Shown here: positions 24,400-36,310 of the stretch, one piece after another | How positions within the stretch are numbered: the first letter of the stretch is position 1 | How the letters are laid out: each line of letters opens with the position of its first letter | Assembly (NCBI GenBank): GCA_051453625.1 | Contig: JBOZIK010000001.1 | Coordinates: 153,664,982-153,728,981 of the forward strand | Origin: Welwitschia mirabilis | Taxonomy: Eukaryota > Gnetophyta > Gnetopsida > Welwitschiales | Reading direction: 5' to 3' | Length of the DNA stretch: 64,000 bases | Translations under genes and position numbers: made by a program | The notes under the pieces: generated by a model | The model's database searches: none | Seen by the model: only the letters and a program-made list of their open reading frames with translations | What the model was told of the DNA's origin: nothing

Positions 24400-25700
24400 T
24401 TTCATGTTTTTGATTGAATAAGCCCTATACACATAGAGCTAGATAGGCTGAGGATATAGTTGAGCCTATAGAGTATGAGGTAGGCCCTTTGGTTGAGTCA
24501 AAAATAGAGTGTATGAAGTCCATGCATCTGCCACCTCAACATGAACGATTCTTAAGCATTCAGAGTCTGAGTATTCATGTTGAAAGACATTTTAGAGATT
24601 TCATGTACCATATAGAGCTAGAGGTAGATTAGAGATTAATAGGTTTATGGATATGATGTATTACAGATGTGCATGATTTTTATTTTGGACCAGAGACAAG
24701 AGAGTTCTATAATACCATGCATATAGAGAGGAAACTTGATGCTTGTAATCAGCTTCAGGATGTGATTATCACTTTTATATGAGACTATAAGATAGCTATT
24801 CTCCCATCCCACATTGTAGTTATTATAAATCTTGGAGGATTGGGAAATATTCACATCCATTCAGTTCATGGAACAAAGAAGCGTCGAGCCTATGACACCA
24901 TATTAGACATACCTGTTAACATGACCATAGATTAATGAGAGGTAAATGTTACCCAGTTAATCCCTGCCTATAGAGTTTTACATAGAGGACTGATTCATAA
25001 TATCAGTACACCATTTTATGATAGTCATACAATGATGGTACATTTATAAATTATGATAGTTTTTCATCAAGTGGAGCAGATGAACTTACCCAATTTTATT
25101 TGAAGGAGACTCAGGTCCATGATAGAGGTATGACACTTAGAGATACTTTGATATCCATGCCTCCTCTTAGCTCTTTTCAGACAATTTGAGATACTAGAAT
25201 CCATGGGTAAGTAGCACATCTCACATATTTAGACTTCTACTTACTACCCATAAGATATGGGTATACAAGTACTAGGAGAGGTAGAGAGACCTCAGGTATA
25301 TAGACCTATGGTTAGAGCTTATCTAGAGTAGATTTAGGCTCTCTTGGCTAAGACCACTGAGACTATTAGAGGTTTTATTAACACAAGTATCTAGGCACTT
25401 GATCAGAGGATCTAGGCCTTTGAGCAGTTAGTTGAACAACGAATCCTATCTATCGAGAGGAGAGTATAGTACATAGAGGACCAAATGGTGGACATGCACT
25501 AATACATTATCTCTATTCAGCAGAGTATAATTATAGATATTTATGAGTTAGCTTGTGTTAAGGATAATGAGATAATTAGTTCCATTGTCACATCTCTAGA
25601 TGTCCATCTTCCTATAGACCCTAAGCATCCTCCTTCTTCTCCCCCCACTCCTGAGCTAGCTACTGAGCCATATTTCATCATGCGTAGATGAGGGGAGTGA
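24400..25700 (+). pseudogene. Third ORF (env-position protein), main element
   Basis: A protein of about 430 codons between integrase and the 3' LTR. Motifs in order: REFYNTMHIER (about 24699-24731), a long hydrophobic-helical part with SHIVVIINLGGLGNIH, VLHRGLIHNIS (about 24978-25010), YDSHTMMVHL, then MNLPNFIW. From about 25200 it becomes Gln/Glu-rich with heptad-like spacing (QLVEQRILSIERRV near 25430), then a Pro/Ser tail (PKHPPSSPPTPE). The stop TGA at 25698-25700 agrees with the other copies. Motifs recall the plant transposon protein/Athila ORF families. No signal peptide or clear membrane segment is seen, so a true envelope role is not supported. Stops and at least one frameshift. Confidence 0.75.
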
Positions 25701-25995
25701 TTTTGCATTATATTTTATATCTCCCCTTCTCTACTTTTTATACTTAAAAAAAATATCTTTGATATTATATAGATACATTAATTTTCTAGCGTGATATATT
25801 CATTTATTTCTGATCTTACATGATTATCATTTAATTTTTATGATGAGGATTTATTTGTACTTAGACAAATCTTTTATTCTTAACTATTTATTTTAGTGGA
25901 GGAGTGTTTATTATGTTTAACTAATTATCTATAAAAATAAAATTTTGTCACATATTCTAGATTTTAAAGCTTTTTTCTGAGCTTGTCATTCCCTC

Positions 25996-26011
25996 CATCA
26001 TCCGGATGATG
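25996..26011. repeat. Perfect 16-bp palindrome
   Basis: CATCATCCGGATGATG lies between the third ORF and the 3' LTR, with a further TAGATGATC close by. Degenerate forms occur at the same place in the other copies. Confidence 0.9.
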
Positions 26012-26221
26012 ACCTAGATGATCAACTGCTGAGCTTATATAAGTGTATGTTTAGTGTTTCTAATTTTTCAAAATTTAGTTTTTTATCTTTAAAATTTTTG
26101 CAAATCTTTGTGAGATAATTTTCCTAGGTATCTTAGTTGTTTTATTGTCTAATAAATCCGCTTGTAAATGTGGTTTATTACTTAGTTTTGTTAAGGACTT
26201 AAATGGCTAAATTGAAGGGTA

Positions 26222-27086
26222 TGCTTCACTACCAAATTATACATATTTGATAGGATATTTTGAGTTGTTTTATAGGTAAATAGACAAGTAAATTCTTGGT
26301 TTTTGTGATAATGAAGAGCTAGGATGAAAAGGATGAAAATATGCAATCTCCATGATAATTCATAGGCATTTTGAACAAATAAATACGTTGTATTTCTAAA
26401 TATAACTATCTGTAAACATTGAGGCTAATGTGATGACTGAAGATTTATTAAAGGCCCTCATCCATCTTATCATCCAAACAACTGTACGAATGACCATGCC
26501 AACTAGATTTTGACTAAATTCTAACTAGTAGCTAATATGGACCAATTATGAGGTTGCGTCATTTCCTCTATTATTCAGATAACCATTTAGATGATACTAT
26601 TATAACGTCTTTACTAAACATTCACTAAACTTTTACCACTTGTATTTTCATTTCCTCTTTATGTAGCAGTTATATTTACTCGTACCTTTCTATCTTTGCT
26701 GTTATTTTTTTTTAGTAAATAAATGAAGATATCTTCCTTGACTTTTTCTTATCTTCGTTTACACTTAAAATTTTTATGACAAGAGATTGAAGGCCTAAGA
26801 TCCATCCTGTAGTTACAGAGATACATTTCCTTTCTATTGGATGATATTTTCTCCATTGAAGTATGGATACTTTGTAACATAGATGTAGTTTAATTCTTAA
26901 TATAAATTTTTTTTAATGCTTTAATTTGTGAATGTTTCTCTTCCTCATAGCTTATGTTGCTTAAAATCTAGTAACAACTTTTTTTGTGATATAGGTTATG
27001 AGGGTAACCTTTGTCAAGGTTGTACTTGGCGAGCTTAGGCTAACCACATTGTTATTTCCTTTTCCAACATTAGATTTGCATAAGTT
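26222..27086 (+). repeat. 3' LTR of the main element, truncated at its end
   Basis: It begins TGCTTCACTACC after a purine-rich stretch (ATTGAAGGGT, 26211-26220). It follows the 5' LTR until about 27086, where similarity stops near GCATAAGT. The hairpin is at about 27004-27025 with loop TGTC. The last part of U5 is missing. Confidence 0.85.
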
Positions 27087-27445
27087 GTATTTATAGTAGT
27101 AAAAATTGCCAAAGTCTTGTAATAAAAAACATGAGAAGAATTAATAAAGAGCAAGGAAAAACACAACAAGAAAAGTATGATAATAACAAAGGAGGAGAGA
27201 TGGAACTACCAATTAATTGTGATACAATTAAAATGAAGTAAAAATAAGGGGTTTATAGGAATTTTACAAAAGTGAACTAGAGTTAAATAATCATAAGAGT
27301 AAAGTTAACTATAGTTAAACTATTAGTGTATTAGTTAATCAAAGATTGAAGAAAGAAAACCATAGTTAAATCATAGTTAGATACTATAGTTTGGATCCAT
27401 GGTGACATCATAATTTAAAAATCCAACATCATACTTAGAAGATCT
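27087..27445. other. A-rich stretch with no recognised feature
   Basis: Only short TAGTTAAA-type near-repeats are seen at about 27280-27400; no coding signal. Confidence 0.4.
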
Positions 27446-28300
27446 ATGTTACACTTTTTGAGTCTTTGATGTTGCACTTGTATGCCCAATGTTACACTTT
27501 AACTTCTAGTGTTCCTACACCTTTTGGTTACCTTTGACACCCTCCATCTTATTTTAATCGACTTAGAACTCAAACTTTAATATTATAATTAAGTGTTTGA
27601 TGATACACTTGGGTGTCTAATGTTACACTTATACCTATGATGCTCCAGCACTTCTTGTTTAACTCTAATGCCTATCACCTCGCTTGAGCCTATTCAATGA
27701 ATAAATTTTGATGTTGCACTTCAAGATCCAATGTTACACTTGGGATATTTAACATTGCACTTGGATGTCTGGCATTACAGTTGAGTGTCTCATGTCATAC
27801 TTAATCTCGTGATGCTTTAGTACCTTTCATTTAACCTTGATTATTATTATCTTATGCCTGTTTATAGTGTGATGAAGGTTCAATGTTTCACTTAAGCTCT
27901 GACATCATACTAGGATATCCAATATTGCACTTGAGTGTCTAACATTACACTTGAGTAATTGATGTTATACTTAATCTTACGGCACTCTAATAACTTTGGT
28001 ACTATCCACCTCATGTTGCTTACTTTGTGATAAAGGTCCAATGTTGCACTTAATGCTTTGAGGTTGCACTTGAATATCTGACATTGTACTTGAATACTTG
28101 ATATCATACTTGAATGCCTAATGTTATACTTGATCTTGTGATGTTTTGACACCTTTTGCTTAATTCTAGCACTACTTGGTTTACTTTAGGTTACCCCATG
28201 AAGAAGCTTTGACATCATACTTCCTACTTTGTCATCGTACTTGAGTGCCTGACATTACACTTAAGTACTTAACATCACAAATTAAACTCTATCATTTCTA
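27446..28300. repeat. Nested tandem repeat: ~20-bp units in ~200-bp blocks
   Basis: The basic unit is about 20 bp, close to RATGTTRCACTTGRGTGYCT. Two to five units in a row alternate with a spacer of about 80 bp that begins near GATGCTCCAGCACTT and is itself repeated in changed form at about 27510, 27640, 27810, 27980 and 28140. About five blocks are recognisable. The minus-strand open frame inside (28152-27910) is a by-product of a repeat unit lacking stops. Confidence 0.8.
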
Positions 28301-28544
28301 CATGCTTCAACATCATAGTTGAAATACCTAATGATACACCTCCTTAATAGTTATCATCAGTGAAACTTATATCATCAATAGTCATTATAATAACTGCTAA
28401 CTAATTTAATAATTATCATTTAATTAAGAGTACTTAACTATTCCATGAGTACTATAAAAATGACATAATTCCTGCAAGAGAAAACAATACTAATCTTAGA
28501 AACAGCAGAAGAAAAAGAATCATATGGATTCAGAAGGATGTGGA
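28301..28544. other. No clear feature; possible promoter-like TATA
   Basis: CTATAAAAAT occurs near 28450, followed by a purine-rich stretch. It might be the remnant of a 5' LTR of the following chromovirus, but it does not match the LTR at 32994. Confidence 0.3.
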
Positions 28545-29600
28545 ATCAATTTTCATGCCATGAAACAAAGGATAAATGGAAGAATAAATGTGATAGAGGC
28601 ATAATTCGATCATATGCACACTCAAAATGAACTTCTCACTAGTATGATTGACAACCTCTTCTCTTTCTTAGAAGAATAAACCCTTGAATAAAACCTTTAA
28701 GCATCCTAAAGCTAATCATGTACCTAAAGGCAAAACACTTCATCCAATGCAGTTAACCTTTAAAACCTCCAAATAAAACTACTAGATATAGAGGCTAATC
28801 TTTAAGACTTTCTATCCAATCAAGTAAACAACTTCAATATAGAAAAATAGGAAGAATAAGAAAATAATAATATGATATGCCTCAAAACATATGAAGTAAG
28901 AGAAAGAATAAGTAAAAAACACTATTTCATAGATTTGGTAGATTGAAAATTATTCTAACCTCTAAAATGTCTAACTAGAATGAAGATGTATATATGTCAC
29001 CATTGTTTTTATAAGGAATGCACAAGAATGATGGTCTTGATGTTAGCAAAAACACCCTTAATGAGTATCTTGGAATACCTTCAAAGAGGGATTTAAAAAG
29101 AAATTTATTCCTAAAGATTTTATAGAAGATCAAATGGTGGAATTCTAATGCCTCATCTTGGAAAATTCCCATCAATGAACACTGGTCTAAAGTGTAGTTC
29201 TTAATAAAATATAAAAAGAATTTCTTTAAGAAGTAGTTAGTCAACAATTTCATTAGCACCTTATCACCCAAACTCAGAAGTGTCCTTGACACTTTGAAAA
29301 TCAAATTAACTAAAGATACCTAATGAAAGATGAGAATCTACCTTTAAGAATAAGATAATTGATGAAATAAGCCCTATAACTCTTAAGTGGACAAATCCAA
29401 CTGAGAAACATACTCATGTTAAACACAGTTAAAAATAACATTACTTGCTATGAGTGTTGTAAGAACATATACATTACGAAAAATTGCTCATCTAAAGCTG
29501 AAGCATTAAAATTCTTTAGAATAACTATTCCAAAGTCTCACAAAGTTTAGCCCCATCATCAAAAGATTTGTATGTTGTCATTTAAGTAGGTATGACTTAG
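28545..29600 (+). pseudogene. gag: gag remnant of the chromovirus
   Basis: Position fits gag. Readable pieces include LNEYLGIPSKRDLKRNLFL (about 29055-29110), WWNSNASSWKIPINEHW (about 29130-29185) and NNFISTLSPKLRSVLDTL (about 29235-29295). I see no complete gag core and no zinc knuckle. The minus-strand frame over the same place (29304-28975) is the shadow of this piece. Confidence 0.45.
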
Positions 29601-29639
29601 AACTAGTATTGTATCTTAGAACTAGATGGTTAGATTACA

Positions 29640-29990
29640 TTCTTCTTTTTTTTTTTTATTTCTAGTAGATAGTGGTGCCTCCCATAATTTTGTCTCTTTA
29701 GCACTATTTTATAAATTGAACATTATCCCCTTTAAAGAACAAAAATCCATAATAGGGGTTGTAGGAGATAATTTTCTTAGCTAGGATGGGGCTGCCACTC
29801 TCATCAACTACACCATTCATGACTTGAAATTTATAGATAAGTCCTATATTTTTTACATTAGAGAATATCATGTCATTTTAGAAATTCCTTTCTTAGTTAG
29901 ACACAATGTCTGAATTAATCTTCACCAATGCACCTTACTACTAACAATTTCATTTAAAGAACAAATTTTAAAGGAGGGAAAAAAAATGAG
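29640..29990 (+). pseudogene. Aspartic protease of the chromovirus, active-site triad kept
   Basis: FLVDSGASHNFVS lies at about 29659-29700, with the catalytic DSG at 29668-29676 intact. It is followed by the flap region and HVILEIPFLVRHNV (about 29870-29910), where the usual family end is GMDWL-like. A stop within the flap region (from TGG) breaks it. Confidence 0.78.
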
Positions 29991-30229
29991 AGGGTATTCT
30001 TGATCTTACATAAGCAGATTTCCAAAGCTGTTAAAAGGAAATATGTGTTTATTACCCTAATATAGGAAGAAAGCTACAAAAATGAACATGCATTACCAAT
30101 TAGTGTATTTTAAGACTCTAAAACCTTACCACTAAAGATAAAATTACAACATGCACTGATTTAATGCCTAAAGCACAACCAATAGCATAAGATTTCTACT
30201 AGTTCTTAATAATAGAGTTAAGAAAAGTA

Positions 30230-31260
30230 AAACTACAAATCGAACAACTACACTTAGAAGGTAAGATCTACCTAGTGTATTGTTTTGGGAAGTCCTAATA
30301 TTTTTTATGCAAAATAAGGATGAAATCTTGTAACTTTGCATGAACTATAAATAGCTAAACAAGGTAATCATTAAGGACATGTACCTTTTACTAAGAATTG
30401 ACAACTTATTTGATCAACTTTAAGATACTAGATTATTCTTAAGGGTTGAATTAAGTTATGAATATTACCAAATTTGCATCGAAGAAGAAGATATCTATAA
30501 AACCATCTTTACAACTAGATATGAATATACAAGTTTGTAGTAATGTCCTTCAGATTGATAAATGATCCTGCTACTTCTATGAGTTTAATGAATGATATCT
30601 TTCAGCCTTACCTAGATAAGTTTATGGTTGTATTCTTAGATGATATTCTAGTGTACTTATAAAGCAAAGATGACCATCTTACATATCCTAAGTAAGTTTT
30701 AGAAGTTAAATATGACTTCTTCTAAATATATGTTAGTTACCTAGAATATGTCATTTCTAATAAGGGGATTGCAACTGATCTAGCCAAATTACAAGCTGTG
30801 AAGTAATGATTATATTTAAATAATTCCATGAAAGTTTGAAGCTTACTAGGGTTATCTAGCTTCTATAAAAAATTTATCTTAGGATTCTCATATCTCATAG
30901 CACCACTTATAGATTTAACCAAAGTGATGTATACATTTAGCTTTGATGAGAAATGTAAAGAAGTATTTCTCAAATTAAATTTATTGCTTACAAGCACACC
31001 TATTCTCAAGATTGCAAATATGGACAAAGCATTTATTATCATTGTCGTTGCTTCAACTTAAGGTATAGTAGTTGTACTAAGTCAAGATGATTAAGTTATT
31101 ACTTATGAATCATGAAAAATGAACCAACATAAGAGGAACTACTCCATCCATGACCTCGAACTACTAGCCATTATGAATGCACTGAAGGCTTAGAGACATT
31201 ATCTTCTAAGAGGAAAATTTTTTCTTAAAAAAAAACCAAAAAATCTTAGAGTGTATTAAA
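30230..31260 (+). pseudogene. Reverse transcriptase and RNase H of the chromovirus
   Basis: RT order is visible: LCMNYKWLNKVIIKDMYLL (about 30335-30395), then RVELSYEYYQICI, then the active-site box VFLDDILVY with both Asp codons (30639-30644) intact. Next come a connection domain with LLGLSSFYKKFI (about 30840-30880) and the start of RNase H. HDLELLAIMNALK (about 31150-31190) keeps the catalytic Glu. Several stops and at least two frameshifts. Confidence 0.82.
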
Positions 31261-31539
31261 GAATAATCCCTTCTAAATATGTAACAAAAAAGATGGGTGA
31301 ACCACTTATAAAATACAACTTTAAACTATAGGATACCCTCAAAAAAAAGAACAGAGTTGTAAACGCCTTAAGTAGAATGTTATGTATATTAGAAACCACT
31401 CTCTCATTAGATCTATTAAATTTTCTTAAGACATCCATAACTAGTAAATCATACTTTAGATATATATACTAATGAATCCAAGAAGAAAAAAAAGTTAACA
31501 CCTACACAGTTACACAAGATGAATACCTATTGAAAGAAT

Positions 31540-32790
31540 GATGTATTTACATTCCATAAGGCTCATAGAGAAGAAAGTTAATGTTTGAGCTACATAGAGT
31601 TCCTTATGTAGGTTTTCTTAGGTTTTTTAAAATTATCATCAATTAATAAATAAATAACTTTATCCTAGAATAAAGGAAGATTTGAAAGATTATGTTCATA
31701 ATTATTCAACATGCCAATAGATGAAGATTAGTCAGGAAAGATCCACTTAAATCCTTCAATCATTAAAGGTACCAAAGTGAAAATTGAAAGAAATCTCTAT
31801 GGATTTCATCACCAAGTTGCCTCTCACTAATAAACAACAAGATGCAATTTTTGTTTATGTATCTAGATTGACCAAGATGACCCATTTCATTTTAGTATAA
31901 ATCTTTAACATATTTGAAGAATTGGCCCTATAGTTTATGTAGGAAGACTTCAGGCTATCTGGAGCACCTCAAGTTATTCTATTTGATTGAGATCCTAAAT
32001 TTCTATTTAAGTTTTAGTAGAATTTCTTCCATAATTTGGGCACCAAACTTAGTTCTAATATCACATATCACCTAGAAATCAATGGTTAAACAAAATAAAT
32101 TACTAGTAATATGTGGTTAGAAAACCCAAACACTGGGAGAACTACCTACACTTGGTAGAGTTTGCTTATAATCAGACCTTTTAGACCTTAATTTATTATC
32201 TATAATTTAAAGAAATTTATGGTAGGAATTTATTAATGCCTATTACATGATTTGACTCTTTATAAAAGATATGTAAAGCTATGCCATATAAGCTAAAATC
32301 CATGGAAGATACAATTAATAAGTAAAGAAACACTTGCAAGCTACTCAAGATGAGTATAAGAAATATTATAATCATAAACATAAGATCCACATATTCCAAG
32401 TTGGTGAATAAGTATCATTGAATATCAAGCCAAAAAGAAACTCTCTAAAGATGTAGAAGTATAACAATTTAGATTCTTGGTATTATGGTCTATTTAAAAT
32501 TATTAAAAGAATAGGGAACCTAGCTTATAAATTAGAACTACCTTTGTAAATGTTCTGGATTCACCTAGTCTTTTATGTAAGCACATTGAAACCTTGCTAT
32601 GAGGGCATAATCTAAGACTATACCCTGAACTAGTAGCATATCATGCTTAGACATAAATTAACCTTTTTTATCTAGCCTAAAAAGGTTTTAGATACCAGAA
32701 CTAGATAATTGAAAAATAAGAATGTAAAAGAAGTACTTATCCAATGGACCCATTGTAACCAACAAAGCTAGGAAAATAAGGAGTATATGT
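31540..32790 (+). pseudogene. Integrase with chromodomain-like tail
   Basis: The core is readable: SMDFITKLPL near 31800 (first Asp), a VSRLTKMTHFI segment, then ILFD-DPKFLF (second Asp, about 31975). The Glu position is uncertain. Next comes the domain typical of chromoviruses, YYGLFKIIKRIGNLAYKLEL (about 32480-32545), and IHLVFYVSTLKP at 32570-32600. A short tail to 32790 is in the place of a chromodomain but only weakly like one. Confidence 0.75.
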
Positions 32791-32993
32791 ATAAGACTTT
32801 TTCCAAACATTTTAATAAAACATAATATGTTAGTTTTCCATTATTTAGTGAACCTCTTAATATATAGTATTTTTCCCTCTCTTATGTTTATAGATAGTAG
32901 AGAAAATAGTGTGAATGAGTGTGATTTTATAGATGACACAGAAAGAGGAGAAACCATGCTCGAAGATGATCATGATAAATAAGAAGGAGGCAA

Positions 32994-33440
32994 TGTAATG
33001 TTAGATATTCATAAACTGTAAAGCGTTATGTAAAATATGCTTAATAAGCAATATTAATAAATTTTTATAAATAGATGTGACTCAAATATATGAACTATGT
33101 CCTTCCATTATGCTATTTAAGCCTATGGCATTAACTAAAGGTAGATAGACTAGGTGGATGTAACTGATGATAACCTTGACTAGTTCATAAGGGTCCTAGA
33201 AAGGGGGCTTGAGTTATAGTCCATGTCTTTACCTTTGCCCACTAGTTTAAGGTTATTGACTAATGTTATGAATGTATTATGTTGTTATTAATAATAAAGT
33301 CCACCTTTTTACTAAGTTATTCCTTATTATTCTTATTGATTCTGGTATAATCTTTATGTATTTCTTTTATATGAAGTGAACATAAAATAGTAAAATAAAA
33401 TACTACAACTAGGTTATGTATTAGAGCTAATTTTTCTATA
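32994..33440 (+). repeat. Probable 3' LTR of the chromovirus
   Basis: A purine tract AAGAAGGAGGCAA (32981-32993) comes directly before TGTAATGTTAG. The end is guessed, because no second copy exists in the window for comparison. Confidence 0.45.
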
Positions 33441-33559
33441 CTTATATTCATTTATCTATTTAAATTTGAATAGAAAACATGGCTTGTTAATAGATAGGGC
33501 CAATCTCACATTCATATATTGTACAAGTGCTGTGGAAAATGTAAAATGTTAAGAAATCA

Positions 33560-34677
33560 AGTATGCTGATATCATAAATTATCTTATAACACATCAAACA
33601 CCTTCTCATTAAAATAGAAACCAATAAAAATCTTTCCTCTATAGGATAGGTGATTATGAATGGATTAAACCTCATCTATATAGGCAATGCAAAGATCAAG
33701 TCATGCATAAATGTATTCCCAAATGGGAGAAAAAAGACATTTTTAATCTTTTTCATGGTGAAGTCTATGATGGTAATTTTAGTGGTCAAAAGATTGCTAT
33801 GAAAATCTTACATTCAAGATTCTATTAGCCCTCTGTATTCAAATATGCCTTTGACTTTGCTAGGAAATGTGATTCTTATCAATGATCTAGATGTCTTAAT
33901 TGAACTCATGATATGTCTCTTACACCTATCTTAGAATGTGAACCTTTTGATTGTTAAGGTATAGACTTTGTGGGACCTCTCAAACCCCCTTCGTGTAGAA
34001 AACATTATACCTTAGTGGTAGTTAATTATGTAATGAAATGGGTTGAAGCTATTCCTATACAAACTTGTGATGCCAAAACTGTTTGCCAATTTTTTAGATC
34101 AAACATCTTCCAAAGATTTGGATTTTTTAGGATTTTTATTTTTGACCAAGTTACTTACTTTATTAATAAGATCCTTAGGAAACTCTTACTTTCAGTTGGA
34201 ATTGAACATAGAATAGATAACTTTTACCATCCCTAATCAAATGGGCAAGCTGAAAATGCTAATCGTCAGATCAAGAATGTACTCTTCAAACTCTATCACA
34301 AATCTCAAAAATCATGGATACTTCATCTTAATAATGTCCTTTGGGCTTATCTTATGACTTGGTATAATTCTTTATGTTTCTCTCCTTATGAACTTGTTTA
34401 TGGAAAAACTTGTGTACTTCCAGTTGATGTGTGCTATAATTATTATAAAACAGTTTATTAACTTGACCTTGTTTCTCATATTGATAATCTTCAAAAAAGA
34501 TTAACCCAATTGAACCACCTTAATAAAAAGATAACCCAAGCTCTCCATCACCAACTTATAGTTAAAGCCCAAGCCAAATATGGACATGATAAAAACCTTA
34601 TGCATAAAGACTTTCAACCTGGCTAGTATGTTCTACTCTTCAATGCTAGAGTTCATTTAATTCACAACAAACTGACT
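33560..34677 (+). pseudogene. Integrase, subfamily 2, first copy
   Basis: It enters at an INYLITHQ-like linker (about 33571). The zinc domain follows (KCIPKWEKKDIFNLFHGEVY, then FARKCDSYQ). All three catalytic acids are readable: Asp in GIDFVGPL (about 33961-33966), Asp 34144-34146 (FDQVTYF) and Glu 34252-34254 (GQAENANR), the last two 36 codons apart. The open piece 33970-34236 holds most of the core. The gap cuts it after ARVHLIHNKLT. Few stops, nearly all TAG/TAA. Confidence 0.85.
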
Positions 34678-34777
34678 NNNNNNNNNNNNNNNNNNNNNNN
34701 NNNNNNNNNNNNNNNNNNNNNNNNNNNNNNNNNNNNNNNNNNNNNNNNNNNNNNNNNNNNNNNNNNNNNNNNNNNNN
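34678..34777. other. Assembly gap, 100 N
   Basis: Exactly 100 N. On both sides lies the same integrase; the sequence after the gap restarts about 900 bp upstream in the gene. Confidence 0.99.
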
Positions 34778-35915
34778 AGTATATGGTGATAATTTTAGTG
34801 GTTAAAAGACTACTATGAAAATATTACATTTAGGATTCTATTGGCCCTTTGTATTCAAAGATGCCTTTGACTTTGCTAGAAAATGTAATTCTTGTCAACG
34901 ATCTGGAGGTCTTACTTGAACTCATGATATGCCTCTTATACTTATCTTGGAATGTGAACCTTTTGATTGTTGGGGTATAGACTTTGTGGGACCTCTTAAA
35001 CCCCCTTCCTGTGGAAAACATTATATCTTAGTGGCAGTTGATTATGTAATGAAATGGGTTAAAGCTATTCCTACATAGACTTGTGATGCAAAAACTGTTT
35101 GCTAATTTCTTAGAACAAACATCTTCCAAAGATGTGGATTTCCTAGGATTCTTATTTCTGACCAAGGTACTTACTTTATTAATAATATCCTTAAGAAACT
35201 CTTACTTTCAGTTGAGATTAAACATAGAATAGCTAACTCTTACCATCCCCAATCAAATGGGTAAGCTGAAAATGCTATTCGTGAGATCAAAAAAGTACTT
35301 TTCAAACTCTGTCACAAATCTCGGAAATCATGGATACTTCATCTTAATGATGTCCTTTGGGATTATCACATGACTTTACATAATTCTTTAGGCTTCTCTC
35401 CTTATAAACTTATCTATGAAAAAACATGTGTGCTTCTAGTCGATGTGTGCTATAATTCTTACAAAATAGTCAATCAACTTAACCTTGTTTCTCATACTGA
35501 TAATCTTCAAGAAAGATTAATCCAATTGAATCACCTTGATAAAAAGAGAACTCAAGCTCTTCATTGCCAACTTATAGTCAAAGCCTAAGCCAAACATGGA
35601 CATGATAAAAACCTTGTGCATAAAGACTTTTACCTTAACCAGTATGTTCTACTCTCCGATGCTAGAGTTCATTTAAATTACAACAAATTGACTTCTAGAT
35701 GGTTAGGCCCATATCTAATTGAGAAAGTGCATTTCAATGGTTCAGTTGAGATTTCTAGTCTCAAAACTAATGAAATAATGAAAGTAAATGGACAACGTTT
35801 AAAGCATTATCAGTCACCTGATGATTGCTCTTACTCAGTCAACATGATAGACGTAGTTGAGTTAGAGGACCCTCTCCTTGAAAAAGAGGAGTCCATTCTC
35901 TTTGTTATTGTCTAG
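34778..35915 (+). pseudogene. Integrase, subfamily 2, second copy
   Basis: It restarts at the zinc-domain His region (VYGDNFSG) and runs to the natural end. C-x-x-C is intact (RKCNSCQRS). The catalytic set is complete: GIDFVGPL (34977-34982), Asp 35160-35162 (SDQGTYF), Glu 35268-35270 (G-stop-AENAIRE). The C-terminal part is open: 35370-35588 and 35616-35915, with LTSRWLGPYLIEKVHFNGSV and VNGQRLKHY, ending EEESILFVIV-like at a TAG. It is among the least decayed coding pieces in the window, with only a handful of stops. Confidence 0.88.
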
Positions 35916-36139
35916 ATGACCTCTTAACTTGACCTATCTTGGATTCATCAGACTACTTAATCATTTTTCACATGACCAATGCTCCATCCTTAAGATTCAT
36001 CAAGTTCAACAAGTAATGAGTTTGGCTTTATCTAAACTCAAGGTATTCAAATACCTATGAATACTTGATGCTCATCAATTACCTTATTAGAAAATTGCAA
36101 ATACCTCCAAAAGAAAAAAAAAATGGTGTTTAATTCCAT

Positions 36140-36310
36140 GGTATTCTATCACACGCGCACCAGAGGGATAGTTGGCTTTTAGGTTCATTCTCTTTTGGCA
36201 GTGTGATATGGTAGTTGTGGGCTTCACTTAGGGAACAGTTGTTCATGATCAGGTTTTTACCTACGGATCCCTTCTCCTATGGCAGTGGTTGTACCTCCCT
36301 CATCATGAAG
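36140..36310 (+). other. Conserved non-coding block, subfamily 2 version
   Basis: Diverged relative of the block at 22600. Shared pieces are GGCAGTGTGATATGGTAG, GTGGGCTTCACTTAGGG and GCAGTGGTTGTACCTCCCTC, in the same order and place after integrase. Confidence 0.6.

Larger units (their letters stand above)
15148..27086 (+). mobile_element. Athila-like Ty3/gypsy element, subfamily 1, near-complete but dead
   Basis: It spans about 12 kb and reads LTR, tRNA-Asp PBS, gag, protease, RT, RNase H, integrase, conserved spacer block, third ORF, purine-rich tract and a 3' LTR that stops short. Integrase after RT/RNase H makes it Ty3/gypsy. The PBS and the extra ORF after integrase point to the Athila branch. 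All ORFs carry stops and frameshifts. It is the reference copy for reading the other fragments in this window. The 3' LTR lacks about 160-230 bp, so no target-site duplication can be tested. Confidence 0.85.
28545..33440 (+). mobile_element. Ty3/gypsy chromovirus, 5' LTR missing
   Basis: gag remnant, protease, RT/RNase H, integrase with a chromodomain-like tail, purine tract and a 3' LTR, in that order. The RT box and the integrase tail differ from the Athila-like copies and fit the chromovirus branch. No PBS or matching 5' LTR is found upstream. Confidence 0.75.

Noticed and set aside
24400-25700. True viral envelope gene
   Set aside because: No signal peptide, transmembrane segment or fusion motif visible; only its position is env-like.
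27910-28152. Open frame with a repetitive Cys/Asn/Gln pattern
   Set aside because: Product of the 20-bp tandem repeat, which lacks stops in one frame; no sign of selection.
27446-28300. CRISPR-like array
   Set aside because: Units are contiguous and imperfect with no unique spacers of equal length, and the context is a plant genome.
28975-29304. 109-codon minus-strand open frame
   Set aside because: Antisense shadow of the degraded chromovirus gag.
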